DNA from: Mycobacterium sp. 1164966.3
GTDB taxonomy: Bacteria > Actinomycetota > Actinomycetes > Mycobacteriales > Mycobacteriaceae
Assembly (NCBI RefSeq): GCF_001665395.1
Contig: NZ_LZSG01000057.1
Location: forward strand, 1-64,000
DNA length: 64,000 nucleotides
Direction of reading: 5' to 3'
Both the position numbers and the translations under genes were made by a program. Under the pieces are notes generated by a model. That model had not been told where the DNA came from. It searched no databases and saw nothing but the letters and a program-made list of their open reading frames with translations. Below, piece by piece: positions 53,384 to 62,467 of this stretch (its first letter is position 1; every line of letters begins with the position of its first letter).

Positions 53384-54685
53384 ATGCCGGTGAGTGCACG
53401 CGCGGGCATCGTGGTCACCGGAACCGAAGTCCTCACCGGACGGGTCCAAGACAGAAATGGTCCCTGGATCGCCGATCGACTGCTGGAGCTCGGCGTCGAA
53501 CTGGCGCACATCACCATCTGCGGCGACCGCCCTACCGACATCGAGGCGCAGCTGCGGTTCATGGCCGACCAGGGCGTGGACCTGATCGTCACCAGCGGCG
53601 GTCTGGGCCCGACGGCCGACGACATGACTGTCGAGGTGGTGACCCGCTTTTGTGGGCGCGAGCTGGTGCTCGACGAAGAGGTTGAGAACAAGATCGCCGA
53701 TATTCTGAAGAGACTGATGGCGCGTAACCCCGCCTTCCAATCCGCTTTGGACCCCGGCACTTTCGAGTCGGTCCGCGCCGCCAACCGCAAGCAGGCCATG
53801 ATCCCCGCCGGGGCGGTGGTCATTGACCCGGTGGGCACCGCGCCCGGTGTGGTGGTGCCCGGAAAGCCCGCCGTGATAGTGCTGCCGGGGCCGCCGCGCG
53901 AGCTACAGCCCATGTGGCACCAGGCCATCGAAACACCGGCCGCACAGGAGGCCATCGAAGGCCGGACCGTCTACCGGCAGGAAACCCTGCGCATGTTCGG
54001 GCTGCCCGAGTCGGGCCTGGCTGAGACACTGCGCGCTGCCGAACATGCCGTCCCCGGGTTCGGACGGCTGGAGATCACCACTTGTCTGCGGCGCGGGGAG
54101 ATCGAGATGGTGACCCGCTACGAACCCGACGCCGCCGACACGTACGCCCAGCTGACGCAGCTGCTGCGGGACAAGCACGGACACCAGCTCTACTCCGAAG
54201 ATGGTTCGCACGTCGACGATCTGGTGGCGCGATTGCTGGTCGGCCGGCGGATCGCCACCGCGGAATCCTGCACGGCGGGGCTGCTGGCGGCGCGGCTCAC
54301 CGACCGGGCCGGCTCGTCGGAGTACGTGATGGGCGGCGTGGTCAGTTACTCCAACGAGGCGAAAGCCGAGCTGCTCGGGGTGGACCCGACGCTGATCGCC
54401 GAGCATGGTGCGGTGTCCGAGCCAGTGGCCGAGGCGATGGCCACCGGCGCGCTGCACCACTTCGGCGCCGACACCGCCGTCGCGATCACCGGAATCGCCG
54501 GACCCGGCGGGGGTACGCCGGAAAAGCCGGTCGGAACGGTCTGTTTCACCGTGGCGCTGGCCGAGGGCACGACGGACACGCGAACGTTAAGGCTGCCTGG
54601 GAACCGCTCCGACGTCCGTGAGCGCTCGACGACGGTGGCGATGCACCTGCTGCGGCGGGCCCTCATAGGCACCGAATCCGGCTAG
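53384..54685 (+). CDS. cinA: CinA-like protein (competence/damage-inducible)
   Basis: A 433-residue full-length CinA, with an N-terminal molybdopterin-binding-like domain (TGTEVLTGRVQDRNGPW; VTSGGLGPTADD near residue 75) and a C-terminal amidohydrolase/NMN-deamidase-like domain (ATAESCTAGLLAARLTDR near 290; GIAGPGGGTPEKPVG near 370). It matches Rv1901 (430). Suspected roles are pyridine nucleotide recycling and pterin-like processing. The ATG at 53384 agrees with the known start MAVSARAG-type. Confidence 0.96.
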   Translation: MPVSARAGIVVTGTEVLTGRVQDRNGPWIADRLLELGVELAHITICGDRPTDIEAQLRFMADQGVDLIVTSGGLGPTADDMTVEVVTRFCGRELVLDEEVENKIADILKRLMARNPAFQSALDPGTFESVRAANRKQAMIPAGAVVIDPVGTAPGVVVPGKPAVIVLPGPPRELQPMWHQAIETPAAQEAIEGRTVYRQETLRMFGLPESGLAETLRAAEHAVPGFGRLEITTCLRRGEIEMVTRYEPDAADTYAQLTQLLRDKHGHQLYSEDGSHVDDLVARLLVGRRIATAESCTAGLLAARLTDRAGSSEYVMGGVVSYSNEAKAELLGVDPTLIAEHGAVSEPVAEAMATGALHHFGADTAVAITGIAGPGGGTPEKPVGTVCFTVALAEGTTDTRTLRLPGNRSDVRERSTTVAMHLLRRALIGTESG

Positions 54686-54750
54686 ATCACCCGAGTTACG
54701 TTGTGGCATAAGCCCTTCAATGCGCGCGGTCGACGATGACCGTTTGTCTG

Positions 54751-54762
54751 GCATCTTGATGC
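54751..54762. promoter_or_regulatory. Candidate VapBC operator palindrome
   Basis: GCATC-TT-GATGC is a perfect short palindrome. A further GATGC at 54771-54775 and an AAGATG (54777-54782) complementary to CATCTT extend the pattern. It lies upstream of the likely leaderless start. Confidence 0.5.
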
Positions 54763-54775
54763 CTCACACAGATGC

Positions 54776-54781
54776 TAAGAT
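54776..54781 (+). promoter_or_regulatory. -10 element for leaderless vapB transcript
   Basis: TAAGAT fits the mycobacterial TANNNT -10. It is followed after 7 bases by ATG at 54789, placing the transcription start on the start codon. This supports a leaderless antitoxin mRNA. Confidence 0.6.
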
Positions 54782-54788
54782 GTCAGAA

Positions 54789-55046
54789 ATGCGGACAACG
54801 ATCAGAATCGACGACGAGCTCTACCGCAAGGTGAAGACGCAGGCGGCTCGTTCGGGGCGCACGGTGGCAGCTGTTCTCGAAGACGCGGTGCGGCGTGGTC
54901 TCAACCCGCCAGGGGAGCGCAGTGGTGCCCGTTACGTGGTGCCATCGACGGGCAAGGGAGGACTTCGCCCGGGGGTGGATCTCACGTCCAACGCCGCTGT
55001 CGCCGAGACGATGGACGAGGGCATGTCAGTCGATGTTATGCGTTGA
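54789..55046 (+). CDS. vapB: VapB-type ribbon-helix-helix antitoxin
   Basis: An 85-residue antitoxin. The N-terminal ribbon-helix-helix (MRTTIRIDDELYRKVK) is the DNA-binding part, and the C-terminal ~40 residues should bind the toxin. It neutralises VapC and likely represses its own promoter. ATG 54789 was chosen over 54780 because of the -10 element spacing for a leaderless mRNA. The stop is overlapped by vapC by 14 bases. Confidence 0.85.
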   Translation: MRTTIRIDDELYRKVKTQAARSGRTVAAVLEDAVRRGLNPPGERSGARYVVPSTGKGGLRPGVDLTSNAAVAETMDEGMSVDVMR

Positions 55047-55470
55047 CGTCAACGTTCTTGTCTATGCGCACCGGCAGGACCTCCCAGAACATTCGGACTA
55101 TCGGCGACTGCTCGAGCGATTGGCCAACGACGACCAACCTCTGGGTTTACCGGATCTCACACTCCTCGGGTTCCTACGGGTCATGACCAACCGGCGGATC
55201 TTCACCGAGCCGACGAGTCTGGAAGAAGCGTGGAGCGCAGTCGACGCATTGCTCGCCGCACCCGCGGCCATGCAACTTGTTGCAGGAGAGCGTCACTGGG
55301 GATTGTTTCGACAGCTTGCAGGCGAGATCAATGCCCGTGGAAATGACATCGCCGACGCATATTTGGCCGCATTCGCGGTGGAAAATAACGCGACCTGGCT
55401 CAGCGCCGATCGCGGCTTTGCACGTTTCCACCGCCTGCGGTGGAGTCATCCGCTGGAGCTGGAAAGCTGA
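55033..55470 (+). CDS. vapC: VapC-type PIN-domain toxin
   Basis: A 145-residue PIN-domain ribonuclease toxin. Acidic metal-binding residues are visible: Asp5 (CVDVNVLVYA), Glu in the central part (LEEAW), Asp in NDIADAYLAA near 113 and the DRGFARF near 131. It starts 14 bases inside the end of vapB, which fits translational coupling. The target RNA cannot be told from sequence. Confidence 0.9.
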   Translation: MLCVDVNVLVYAHRQDLPEHSDYRRLLERLANDDQPLGLPDLTLLGFLRVMTNRRIFTEPTSLEEAWSAVDALLAAPAAMQLVAGERHWGLFRQLAGEINARGNDIADAYLAAFAVENNATWLSADRGFARFHRLRWSHPLELES

Positions 55471-55492
55471 GACCCGCACACTGAGCGGTCAG

Positions 55493-56761
55493 CTAGCTCT
55501 TCACTTCCGTTGGGAGAAAAGCACTTTCCGTCGTACCGAAGCGGATTCCGGTGGCGTCCTTGCCGATCAGCGTCAGCACTGCGACGGCGAGCAGCACCGG
55601 CACGATCGTCGCGGCCAGGGCGAAGGGGTAGCCGTGCGACTCGGCCAGGTGTTCCTGGATGGGCAGGTTGAACGCCGCCAGTAGGTTTCCGAGCTGGTAG
55701 GTCACGCCGGGGTAGAGGCCGCGGATCGCGTCGGGCGACATCTCGGTCAGGTGAGCGGGGATCACGCCCCAGGCTCCCTGCACGCAGAGTTGCATCAGGA
55801 ACGAACCGAGGCACAGCATCGCCGCGCTCCGCGAGAACGCGAACAGGGGCACGATCGGCAGACCCAGCAGCGCACAGAAGACGACGGTGTAGCGGCGGCT
55901 GAACCGCTCAGAGAGGGTGCCGAACACCAGCCCGCCGATGATGGCTCCGATGTTGTAGACGACCACGATGCACTTGACCGTCGAGCTGGCCAGACCGGCA
56001 CCATGGTTGGCCGTCGCCCCCAGGAACGTCGGGTAGACGTCCTGCGTGCCGTGGCTCATCCAGTTGAAAGCGGTCATCAGCAACACCAGGTAGAAAAAGC
56101 GGCGGACGACGGCGCCGCTGCCCAGCACGTCGCGAATCTTGGTCCTGGTCAGCCGCAGCCGGTCCTGGGCGGCCTCCCACACCTCGGACTCCTGCACCCG
56201 ATACCGGATGATCAGGCTGATCAGGGCCGGAACGATGGACAAGCCGAACAGCCAGCGCCACGACAAATGCAGCCAGTCCATCACGACCAGCGCTGCCACG
56301 CTCGCGAGCAGATAGCCGAACGCATAGCCCTCCTGCAGCAGGCCGGAGAAAAACCCGCGCCGCTCCACCGGCACCTTCTCCATTGCGAGCGCGGCGCCCA
56401 GCCCCCATTCGCCGCCCATCCCGATGCCGTACAGCAGCCGCAGAATCACCAGCACCGTGAAATTCGGCGCGAACGCGCACAGGAACCCGACCAGCGAGTA
56501 GAAGATCACGTCGACCATCAGCGGCAGACGCCGGCCGACCCGGTCGGCCCACAGCCCGAACAGCAGTGCGCCCACCGGACGCATCATCAGCGTGGCGGTG
56601 GTCAGGAACGCGACTTCGGCCTTGCTGTGGTGGAACGTCTTTGCGATATCGGCGTAGACGAAAACCACGATGAAGTAGTCGAAGGCGTCCATCGTCCAAC
56701 CCAGCATCGCCGCGACGAATGAGTTCCGCTGATCGCCGGTGAGCTTCTGAGAACTTGTCAC
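55493..56761 (-). CDS. nanT: NanT-like MFS transporter (Rv1902c)
   Basis: A 422-residue MFS symporter of the sialic-acid/metabolite:H+ type, matching Rv1902c in length. 12 membrane segments are expected. Loop motifs include GLWADRVGRRLPLM near residue 66 and RYGIG-like GIGMGGEWGLGAA near 110. Its name is inherited from annotation: the true substrate in mycobacteria is unknown, and an aromatic acid or sugar-acid is as likely. The GTG start at 56761 gives the expected length. Confidence 0.85.
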   Translation of the reverse strand: MTSSQKLTGDQRNSFVAAMLGWTMDAFDYFIVVFVYADIAKTFHHSKAEVAFLTTATLMMRPVGALLFGLWADRVGRRLPLMVDVIFYSLVGFLCAFAPNFTVLVILRLLYGIGMGGEWGLGAALAMEKVPVERRGFFSGLLQEGYAFGYLLASVAALVVMDWLHLSWRWLFGLSIVPALISLIIRYRVQESEVWEAAQDRLRLTRTKIRDVLGSGAVVRRFFYLVLLMTAFNWMSHGTQDVYPTFLGATANHGAGLASSTVKCIVVVYNIGAIIGGLVFGTLSERFSRRYTVVFCALLGLPIVPLFAFSRSAAMLCLGSFLMQLCVQGAWGVIPAHLTEMSPDAIRGLYPGVTYQLGNLLAAFNLPIQEHLAESHGYPFALAATIVPVLLAVAVLTLIGKDATGIRFGTTESAFLPTEVKS

Positions 56762-56837
56762 GTCAGCATCGTGGCGTAGCGGGCGCGCTGGCGCGAGTTG
56801 ATTGACCACGCGGTCCGCGGGAGTAAGTTCCCGGTCT

Positions 56838-57905
56838 ATGCGGATCATCGATGCCGATGGACATGTCGCCGAGAACTCTTCCCTGGCGACCGAAGCGATC
56901 AGACGCTGGCCAGATCACGTCAAACCCAGCACCGACAAGCGCATGCGGTTGATGTTCGAAGGCCGCAACTACCCCGAAGACGAAGGCCCCGGAGCCGGCT
57001 GTCCGCCCGAACACGGGATCACCAAGGCACCCGAAGTCAACTGCAGGACGGCACAGGGTGTGGTGGGCGACGCCGACCGCGACCACATCGACACCATGGT
57101 GCTGTATCCCAGCCTCGGCCTGTGCGTGCCCAGCCTCCAAGATCCTGATTTTGCAGCGGGATTCGCCCGTCTGTACAACCAGTGGATCGCCGACTACTGT
57201 GCGCCGACCAATGGGCGCCTGCGCGGTGTCGCCGTGACGCCGGTGGAACACGGGCAGGTGGCCATCGACATCATGCGCGAGGCCAAAGACCTGGGGCTGG
57301 TCGCGACCCTGGTCCCGCCGGCACTCAAGACCCGCAACCTCGACCACCCCGACCTCGACCCGTTCTACGCCGCCGCCGTAGAACTGCAGATGCCGCTCGG
57401 CATTCACGGCGCACCCGGGATTCACCTGCCGAAGATCGGCGTGGACCGGTTCACCAATTACATCCAGGTGCACTGCATCAGCTTTCCGTTCGACCAGATG
57501 ACCGCAATGACCGCGCTGGTCTCCGGCGGCGTATTCGAACGGCATCCGCAGTTGCGGGTCGCGTTCCTCGAGGCCGGTGCCGGCTGGGTCCCGTTCTTCA
57601 TCGATCGGCTGCACGAGCACTACGAGAAGCGCGGCGATTGGGTCGAACGGGGCTGGCGCAGGGACCCCCACGAATATCTGGCGGCCGGCAACATCTGGGT
57701 CACCTGCGAACCGGAGGAGCCGATCCTGCCCGGCGTAATCGATGTGCTTGGCGCCGATTTCATCATGTTCGCCAGCGACTACCCGCATTGGGACGGCGAG
57801 TGGCCGGAAAGCACCAAGCACCTGCGCACCCGCACCGATATCAGCGAAGAAGCTCGCGAAAAGATCGGCGGCAGCAACGCGCAGCGCTTCTATAACCTCA
57901 ATTGA
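56838..57905 (+). CDS. Amidohydrolase-2 family metal-dependent hydrolase
   Basis: A 355-residue amidohydrolase-2 (ACMSD-like TIM-barrel) protein. The metal site begins with IDADGHV at residues 4-10; LGIHGAPG near 193 and FASDYPHWDGEWP near 315 follow. The family contains decarboxylases and hydrolases of aromatic or keto acids. The substrate is not predictable. It runs divergently from the NanT-like gene, 76 bases between starts. Confidence 0.88.
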   Translation: MRIIDADGHVAENSSLATEAIRRWPDHVKPSTDKRMRLMFEGRNYPEDEGPGAGCPPEHGITKAPEVNCRTAQGVVGDADRDHIDTMVLYPSLGLCVPSLQDPDFAAGFARLYNQWIADYCAPTNGRLRGVAVTPVEHGQVAIDIMREAKDLGLVATLVPPALKTRNLDHPDLDPFYAAAVELQMPLGIHGAPGIHLPKIGVDRFTNYIQVHCISFPFDQMTAMTALVSGGVFERHPQLRVAFLEAGAGWVPFFIDRLHEHYEKRGDWVERGWRRDPHEYLAAGNIWVTCEPEEPILPGVIDVLGADFIMFASDYPHWDGEWPESTKHLRTRTDISEEAREKIGGSNAQRFYNLN

Positions 57906-57929
57906 CCGGGCGCGTGCGAAGATCGGCCG

Positions 57930-58328
57930 ATGGGGCCCTTCCTACTGCGCGCCGCATTGACCGGATTCGCCCTATGGGTGGTCACTCTGTTCGTCAAAGG
58001 GGTGCACTTTGTCGGCGGCGACACCAAATTGGAGAAGCTCGGCATCATCTTCGTGGTAGCGGTGATCTTCGGTTTGGTCAACGCATTCGTCAAACCCGTA
58101 GTGCAGATCATGTCGATTCCGATGTACATCGTGACGCTCGGCCTTTTCCATGTCGTCATCAACGGGTTCATGCTGTGGCTCACCGCCTGGATCACTCGCC
58201 ACACCACCGGGTGGGGATTGCAGGTCGACCACTTCTGGTGGGATGCGATCTGGGCTGCCATCCTGTTGTCGATCGTGAGCTGGATCCTTTCGCTGATCGG
58301 TCGCCGGGTAAGCCGCAGCAGGCAATAA
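57930..58328 (+). CDS. Phage-holin-4-2-type membrane protein (Rv1903-like)
   Basis: A 132-residue membrane protein of the phage_holin_4_2 family (PF04020), which despite the name is a chromosomal protein in many bacteria. It equals Rv1903 (134) in size. Four membrane segments are predicted. Characteristic stretch: NAFVKPVVQIMSIPMYIVTL near residue 45. Function unknown. It is 24 bases downstream of the hydrolase gene. Confidence 0.9.
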   Translation: MGPFLLRAALTGFALWVVTLFVKGVHFVGGDTKLEKLGIIFVVAVIFGLVNAFVKPVVQIMSIPMYIVTLGLFHVVINGFMLWLTAWITRHTTGWGLQVDHFWWDAIWAAILLSIVSWILSLIGRRVSRSRQ

Positions 58329-58349
58329 CCCTCAAGAAACCCTCAAGAG

Positions 58350-59132
58350 CTATTGCCCCCGCCACTGCGGCGGTCGCTTCTCCGCGAAGGCGCGCGGCCC
58401 CTCTTTGGCGTCCTCGGTAGCAAAGATCCGATCGCTGTGCCGGGTCTCGTTGTCGTACGCGGCGCTGAGCTCAAGGGACAGCGCCTCGATGGCGGACTGC
58501 TTGGTCGCTGAAACCGCCAGTGGCGCATTGGCCGCGATGCGCCCGGCATAGTTATAAGCGGCATCCATCAGCCGGTCCGACGGGACCACCCGATTCAGCA
58601 AGCCCATCTCCAGCGCCCGCTGCGCATCGACCATGTCGGCGGTCAGCAGCAACTCCATAGCCAGGGCGTACGGGATCTGACGCGGCAACCGAACCGTGGT
58701 GCCTCCCCCGGCGAACAAGCCACGCTTGGGCTCCATCACCGCGAATCGCGCCTCGGGCACAGCCACCCGGATATCAGTGGAACCGAGCATCTCGAAACCG
58801 CCGGCGACGCAGGTCCCGTTCACCGCGGCCACGATCGGCTTGTACACCGGGCATCGGTGCAGCACCGCATGGATCGCGTCCTCCTTGTTCCAACCCTCGG
58901 GCTGAGGCAGGTCACCGGTCAGTTCCGGAATGAATTTCTTGAGATCGGCACCGGTGCAGAAATCCCGCCCGACGCCGGTGATCACCGCGACCCAAGCCTC
59001 CGAATCGTCGCGGAAGGCGGCCCACGCACGGGCCAAATCGCGGAAATGTTCCATGTCCAGCGAATTGCGGGTCTCGGGGCGGTTGATTGTGATGGTGACG
59101 ATGTGGGCGTCCAGCACATAGTCGATGCTCAC
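58350..59132 (-). CDS. Enoyl-CoA hydratase-family protein
   Basis: A 260-residue crotonase-superfamily hydratase/isomerase. Oxyanion stretches: GRDFCTGADLKKFIPEL near residue 55 and GTCVAGGFEMLGSTDIRVA near 104. It starts with GTG 59132 (preceded by GGAAAGG with a 6- to 9-base spacer); two ATGs at 59165-59168 give a longer, less likely N-terminus. It is not in the M. tuberculosis neighbourhood as I recall. Confidence 0.88.
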   Translation of the reverse strand: MSIDYVLDAHIVTITINRPETRNSLDMEHFRDLARAWAAFRDDSEAWVAVITGVGRDFCTGADLKKFIPELTGDLPQPEGWNKEDAIHAVLHRCPVYKPIVAAVNGTCVAGGFEMLGSTDIRVAVPEARFAVMEPKRGLFAGGGTTVRLPRQIPYALAMELLLTADMVDAQRALEMGLLNRVVPSDRLMDAAYNYAGRIAANAPLAVSATKQSAIEALSLELSAAYDNETRHSDRIFATEDAKEGPRAFAEKRPPQWRGQ

Positions 59133-59323
59133 AGCGTTTTCCTTTCCGAATTCGGTCACCGACATCACTGGTTGTCAGTTCTTGTTACACATATGCTTAG
59201 CAACACCCGTAAAACGGGAATACCTTTCCAATGAAGACACGCCGCTGGCGGCCCTTCCGGCACTCCGGAAGACGTCAGCTACCCGCACAGTCACCAGAAC
59301 GCGACGACGGGAATTTGCTCAGG

Positions 59324-59746
59324 ATGGACGCTGGTGCGATCGAAACGTTCTCCGGGTCCTCGAACGCCCGTCCAGGTCCCCATTTCGGAGACACCCATAG
59401 CGGATTGCGCTCCTTCACCGAATGCAGCGGCTCGGCGGTGGTCGTGCACGTCGGCGGCGACATCGACGCCAGCAACGAGGGCTGCTGGCAGCGCCTGGTC
59501 AGCCGGAGTGCTTCGATCGCCATCGCGCCGGGCCCGATCGTGATCGACGTGCGTGACCTGGAATTCATGGGCTCGTGTGGCTATGCCGTCTTGGCCCGGG
59601 AGGCCGAGCAGTGCCAGCGGCGCGGCGTCAGTCTGCGGCTTGTCAGCAGCCAGCCGGTGGTGGCCCGGACCATCGCCGCATGCGGACTGCATCGCTTGCT
59701 GCCGATGTACTCCTCGGTTGACACCGCCCTTTCGCCCAGCGACTAG
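59324..59746 (+). CDS. STAS-domain protein, anti-sigma-factor-antagonist-like
   Basis: A 140-residue STAS-domain protein, near Rv1904 (143) by position. The core is AVVVHVGGDIDASNEGCWQRL near residue 35 and VIDVRDLEFMGSCGYAVLAREA near 73, with the likely phospho-serine in MGSCG. Such proteins release anti-sigma factors. The start is uncertain: ATG 59324 is first to the core, and an upstream ATG at 59231 is Arg-rich and unlikely. It overlaps the aao stop by four bases. Confidence 0.8.
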   Translation: MDAGAIETFSGSSNARPGPHFGDTHSGLRSFTECSGSAVVVHVGGDIDASNEGCWQRLVSRSASIAIAPGPIVIDVRDLEFMGSCGYAVLAREAEQCQRRGVSLRLVSSQPVVARTIAACGLHRLLPMYSSVDTALSPSD

Positions 59747-60702
59747 CCGCCCACCAGATCCACTACCTCGCGCGCGCATCCCCACGACAATGTCACGCCA
59801 TTGCTGCTGTGACCGTAATTGTGAATGCATCGCGACCGGCCGAGCGGCTCAGCCTCCACGCGTACCGCCGGACGGTCGGGGCGTAGCCCGGTGATGGTCT
59901 CGATCACCTCCGCTTCGCCGAGCCGCGGCTGAATTCGACGGCAGCGTTCGACGATGCGCTCGGTCACCGCCGGGTCGGGGGTGAGGTCCCACCGGTCGGC
60001 GATACTGATGCCGCCGCACACCACCCGCTGCGGATGGGGGAAATAGCAGGTCCACTCCGAGCCGCTGTCGATTTGCAGAAATAGTTGCTGCAGGCCGGGA
60101 TTGGTCAGTACGACGTGCTGGCCGAATAGCGGCCGAACTGTATCGTCGCCGGTCAGCGCCCCGGCGGCCAGGCCGGTGCAGTTGACCACGATCGGCGCCG
60201 CGTCGGCGGCCTCGGCCAGCGAGCGCACTGGGTGGATCTCGATCTCGCAGCCGGCCGCGGTCAGCCTCTTAATCAGGTAATCCAGGTATCGAGGCATGTC
60301 GATCATCGGCATGGTGGCGTGAAACCCGGCGGGGAAGCCCCCGGGTATCTCGGCCGGATCGGCCGGTCGCAGGTCTGGGACCAACTCGGCCGACGACGAC
60401 ATCGCGTCGGACCGGGTTAAGTCGCCGACGATCAGCGCCGGTGCCATCTGCACTCCGGTGGCAGGGTCTTGGGCCAGCTCGCGAAACACCTGCAAGGAGT
60501 GCGCGGTCCAGGCCAGCGTCTGGCTAGCACGTTCACCCGGGCGCGGGGGAGCCCATACCGCGCCCGCCACCACGGACGTCGTCTGCCTGGGCATCTCGGT
60601 GGCCCATATTCGCACCGGCCAGCCCGCTTCGGCCAGGCACACCGCCGACGTCAATCCGCTGACTCCGGCGCCGACCACGACCACCTGCTGGCTGGTCGTC
60701 AT
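59743..60702 (-). CDS. aao: D-amino-acid oxidase
   Basis: A 319-residue FAD-dependent D-amino-acid oxidase (Rv1905c, 320). It oxidises D-amino acids to keto acids, releasing H2O2 and ammonia. N-terminal FAD loop VVVGAGVSGLTSAVCLAEAG near residue 8 and the family's YCGG-like region GLRPDRPAVRVE near 270. Start MTTSQQVVVVGAG fits. It converges with the STAS gene. Confidence 0.93.
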   Translation of the reverse strand: MTTSQQVVVVGAGVSGLTSAVCLAEAGWPVRIWATEMPRQTTSVVAGAVWAPPRPGERASQTLAWTAHSLQVFRELAQDPATGVQMAPALIVGDLTRSDAMSSSAELVPDLRPADPAEIPGGFPAGFHATMPMIDMPRYLDYLIKRLTAAGCEIEIHPVRSLAEAADAAPIVVNCTGLAAGALTGDDTVRPLFGQHVVLTNPGLQQLFLQIDSGSEWTCYFPHPQRVVCGGISIADRWDLTPDPAVTERIVERCRRIQPRLGEAEVIETITGLRPDRPAVRVEAEPLGRSRCIHNYGHSSNGVTLSWGCAREVVDLVGG

Positions 60703-60723
60703 GAGTTCGTCAGGACCCGCGGA

Positions 60724-61323
60724 CTACGGTACGTGCTGGCCGTTGGGGGCGAGCAGCCCGTTAAGGATGCCCAGGTTGTTTTGCAGCTGGGCCCCTGCGA
60801 CCGGTCCGGGCACCTCTCCGGGAGGGGCGCCACCGGTGTTCTGCCAGGGCTGGCACCCGCTGGTCTTGAACGCTTTGTCGCTCGCCTCGATCTGCACCAC
60901 CTGTGGCTTTTTGCTCATGGCGTTGTCGATGAGGTTGCCGTCCGGGTTTCCGGTCCGCTTCCAATAACACACACCGTTGCCGACCGGCCCCGCCGAACTG
61001 TAAGTGCCAGGCATGATGTCTTTGCCAACCACATAGATGCCGTCGTGGTCGATGCTCGTCTTCGGTCCACCAGGTGGGGGTGCGGCTACCGTCGCGGGCC
61101 CGGGTGCGGTTGGCGTCCCCGGTGCCGGCACGACTGACGGGCCCGGCCCGGGTGCAGCCGACGGCGGCGGCCCCGGCGGGGCACCTCGGGAAGGCCCGGG
61201 CGTTGGCGTCGGCCCCGGATCCGCGGCGGCAATATACCCAGTGCCGGCGCAGGCAGCCCAACCCGCGATCATCAGACCGGCGGCGACGAACCTCGTCGCT
61301 ACGGCTGCGGACTTGAACCCCAT
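60724..61323 (-). CDS. Secreted Pro/Gly-rich protein (Rv1906c-like)
   Basis: A 199-residue exported protein, longer than Rv1906c (156). It has a signal peptide (about residues 1-36, ending near AAA), then a proline/glycine-rich linker of about 50 residues (PGPTPTPGPS type repeats), and a C-terminal folded part with GIYVVGKDIMPGTYSS and cysteines in GVCYW and SGCQPW. That C-terminal part resembles a DUF of exported mycobacterial proteins. The ATG at 61323 starts the signal peptide. The linker may be glycosylated. Confidence 0.82.
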   Translation of the reverse strand: MGFKSAAVATRFVAAGLMIAGWAACAGTGYIAAADPGPTPTPGPSRGAPPGPPPSAAPGPGPSVVPAPGTPTAPGPATVAAPPPGGPKTSIDHDGIYVVGKDIMPGTYSSAGPVGNGVCYWKRTGNPDGNLIDNAMSKKPQVVQIEASDKAFKTSGCQPWQNTGGAPPGEVPGPVAGAQLQNNLGILNGLLAPNGQHVP

Positions 61324-61636
61324 GGGAAGAAGATTACCGGGCTGAAAAGCCAATTTCGAATCTTTCGATCACCAGCCAGTCACAACCAGGCCAAACATTG
61401 CACGCGCCCAAAGCGGGTGACTCCCGCGTCGTCGTCGAACCGGCCGGGTTCGACGGAAACGACCGTCACGACGGCGCGGCGGCACGGGGAGCGATGGTCG
61501 TTTTCGTCGGCAGCGGGATGGGTATCCAAGCCAAAACGAAAAGGCGGATCGGTCCAGTGACTTACGCGCTCAATCACGTTGCACCGCAGTGGGATTGCAG
61601 TTCGGCCGTCGCCGTCAGCAGAAATGGAGGGGCACG
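61324..61636. other. Intergenic region, 313 bases
   Basis: Frames on both strands here are short and without a ribosome-binding site or homology. I see nothing convincing except the GGAGGGG ribosome-binding site just before the membrane protein gene at 61637. Confidence 0.5.
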
Positions 61637-61948
61637 ATGCTGTGGCTCGCATGTGTGTTGGCAGTAATCGGCGTGGTGCTGTTCGTGGCGGGTCTTGTGC
61701 TCTTCGCCAACGGCTCCGGAGTGGCGCCGCATCGCCGTACGTCGTCCGACCCCACCGGAGTCAGACGGGCCGCCACCCGGGTGGCCTGGCCGGATCTGTT
61801 TCGGGGGATGCGGAGATGCGTCACGGTCATGCGCGACGAGTCCGCGAATCGCAGCGACCGACTGGCAGCGGGCGGGTCACTCCTGGTGCTGGCGGCCATT
61901 GTGGCGGGATTCGTCGCCCTGCTGGCGCTGGTAGCCGCGCTCGTGTGA
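61637..61948 (+). CDS. Small membrane protein, unknown
   Basis: A 103-residue protein with a strong N-terminal membrane helix (residues 2-24) and a second one near the C-terminus (80-100), with a basic loop between. No family is recognised. The ATG at 61637 follows GGAGGGG with a 5-base spacer. A longer frame begins 48 bases upstream without such a site. Confidence 0.7.
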   Translation: MLWLACVLAVIGVVLFVAGLVLFANGSGVAPHRRTSSDPTGVRRAATRVAWPDLFRGMRRCVTVMRDESANRSDRLAAGGSLLVLAAIVAGFVALLALVAALV

Positions 61949-61961
61949 GACAGCGCGAAAG

Positions 61962-62456
61962 CTACGCCAACCGCTGCACCTGCCCGGCATAGCCGAGGGC
62001 GTGCTCGTAAGTCTTGAGGTTGTCGCGCGAGATCTTGGCGTGCACCGGGCGTTCCAACAAGAAGCGCAGCACCGGGTTGTAGGCGTGGTACGTCTCGTGG
62101 AAGGTCAGCACCGTGCTGCCGTCCGGCTGTTCTTCGAGTTCGTGATAGCCCTCGGCACGCGACCACAGTGGCGCACCGACCGCCACATATCGCGACAGCT
62201 TGTGCAGCTTCGCCTCGGTCACGGTCTCCCAGGACCGGCCCTTGCCTCCGGACAGCAGATACTTGGGCACTTCGAAGATGCAGGTGCGGACCAGGCCCTC
62301 GCCGGCCTCGTCGCCCTCGTTGAGGATTTCCATGCTTCCCGTCGGCCACTTGAGGACCCGCGGCCGCGGCGAGTTGGGCGGCGCCGGCGGATGCAGCACC
62401 CGCCATACCTTTTCCGGGGGTGCATCGACGTGGAAGCGCACTGTGTAGGACTGCAT
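61962..62456 (-). CDS. SRPBCC family protein
   Basis: A 164-residue START/SRPBCC-type protein; the N-terminus SYTVRFHVDAPPEKVWRVLH is typical for the fold. It likely binds a hydrophobic ligand. No named relative is recognised. It is the last gene of a minus-strand run AhpD-like, nitroreductase, SRPBCC, with 11 bases from the nitroreductase stop. Confidence 0.75.
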   Translation of the reverse strand: MQSYTVRFHVDAPPEKVWRVLHPPAPPNSPRPRVLKWPTGSMEILNEGDEAGEGLVRTCIFEVPKYLLSGGKGRSWETVTEAKLHKLSRYVAVGAPLWSRAEGYHELEEQPDGSTVLTFHETYHAYNPVLRFLLERPVHAKISRDNLKTYEHALGYAGQVQRLA

Positions 62457-62467
62457 CGGCCTTCTCC

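Noticed and set aside
61380..61652. Small frames on both strands between the secreted protein and the membrane protein
   Set aside because: No ribosome-binding site or recognisable motif, and both are short.
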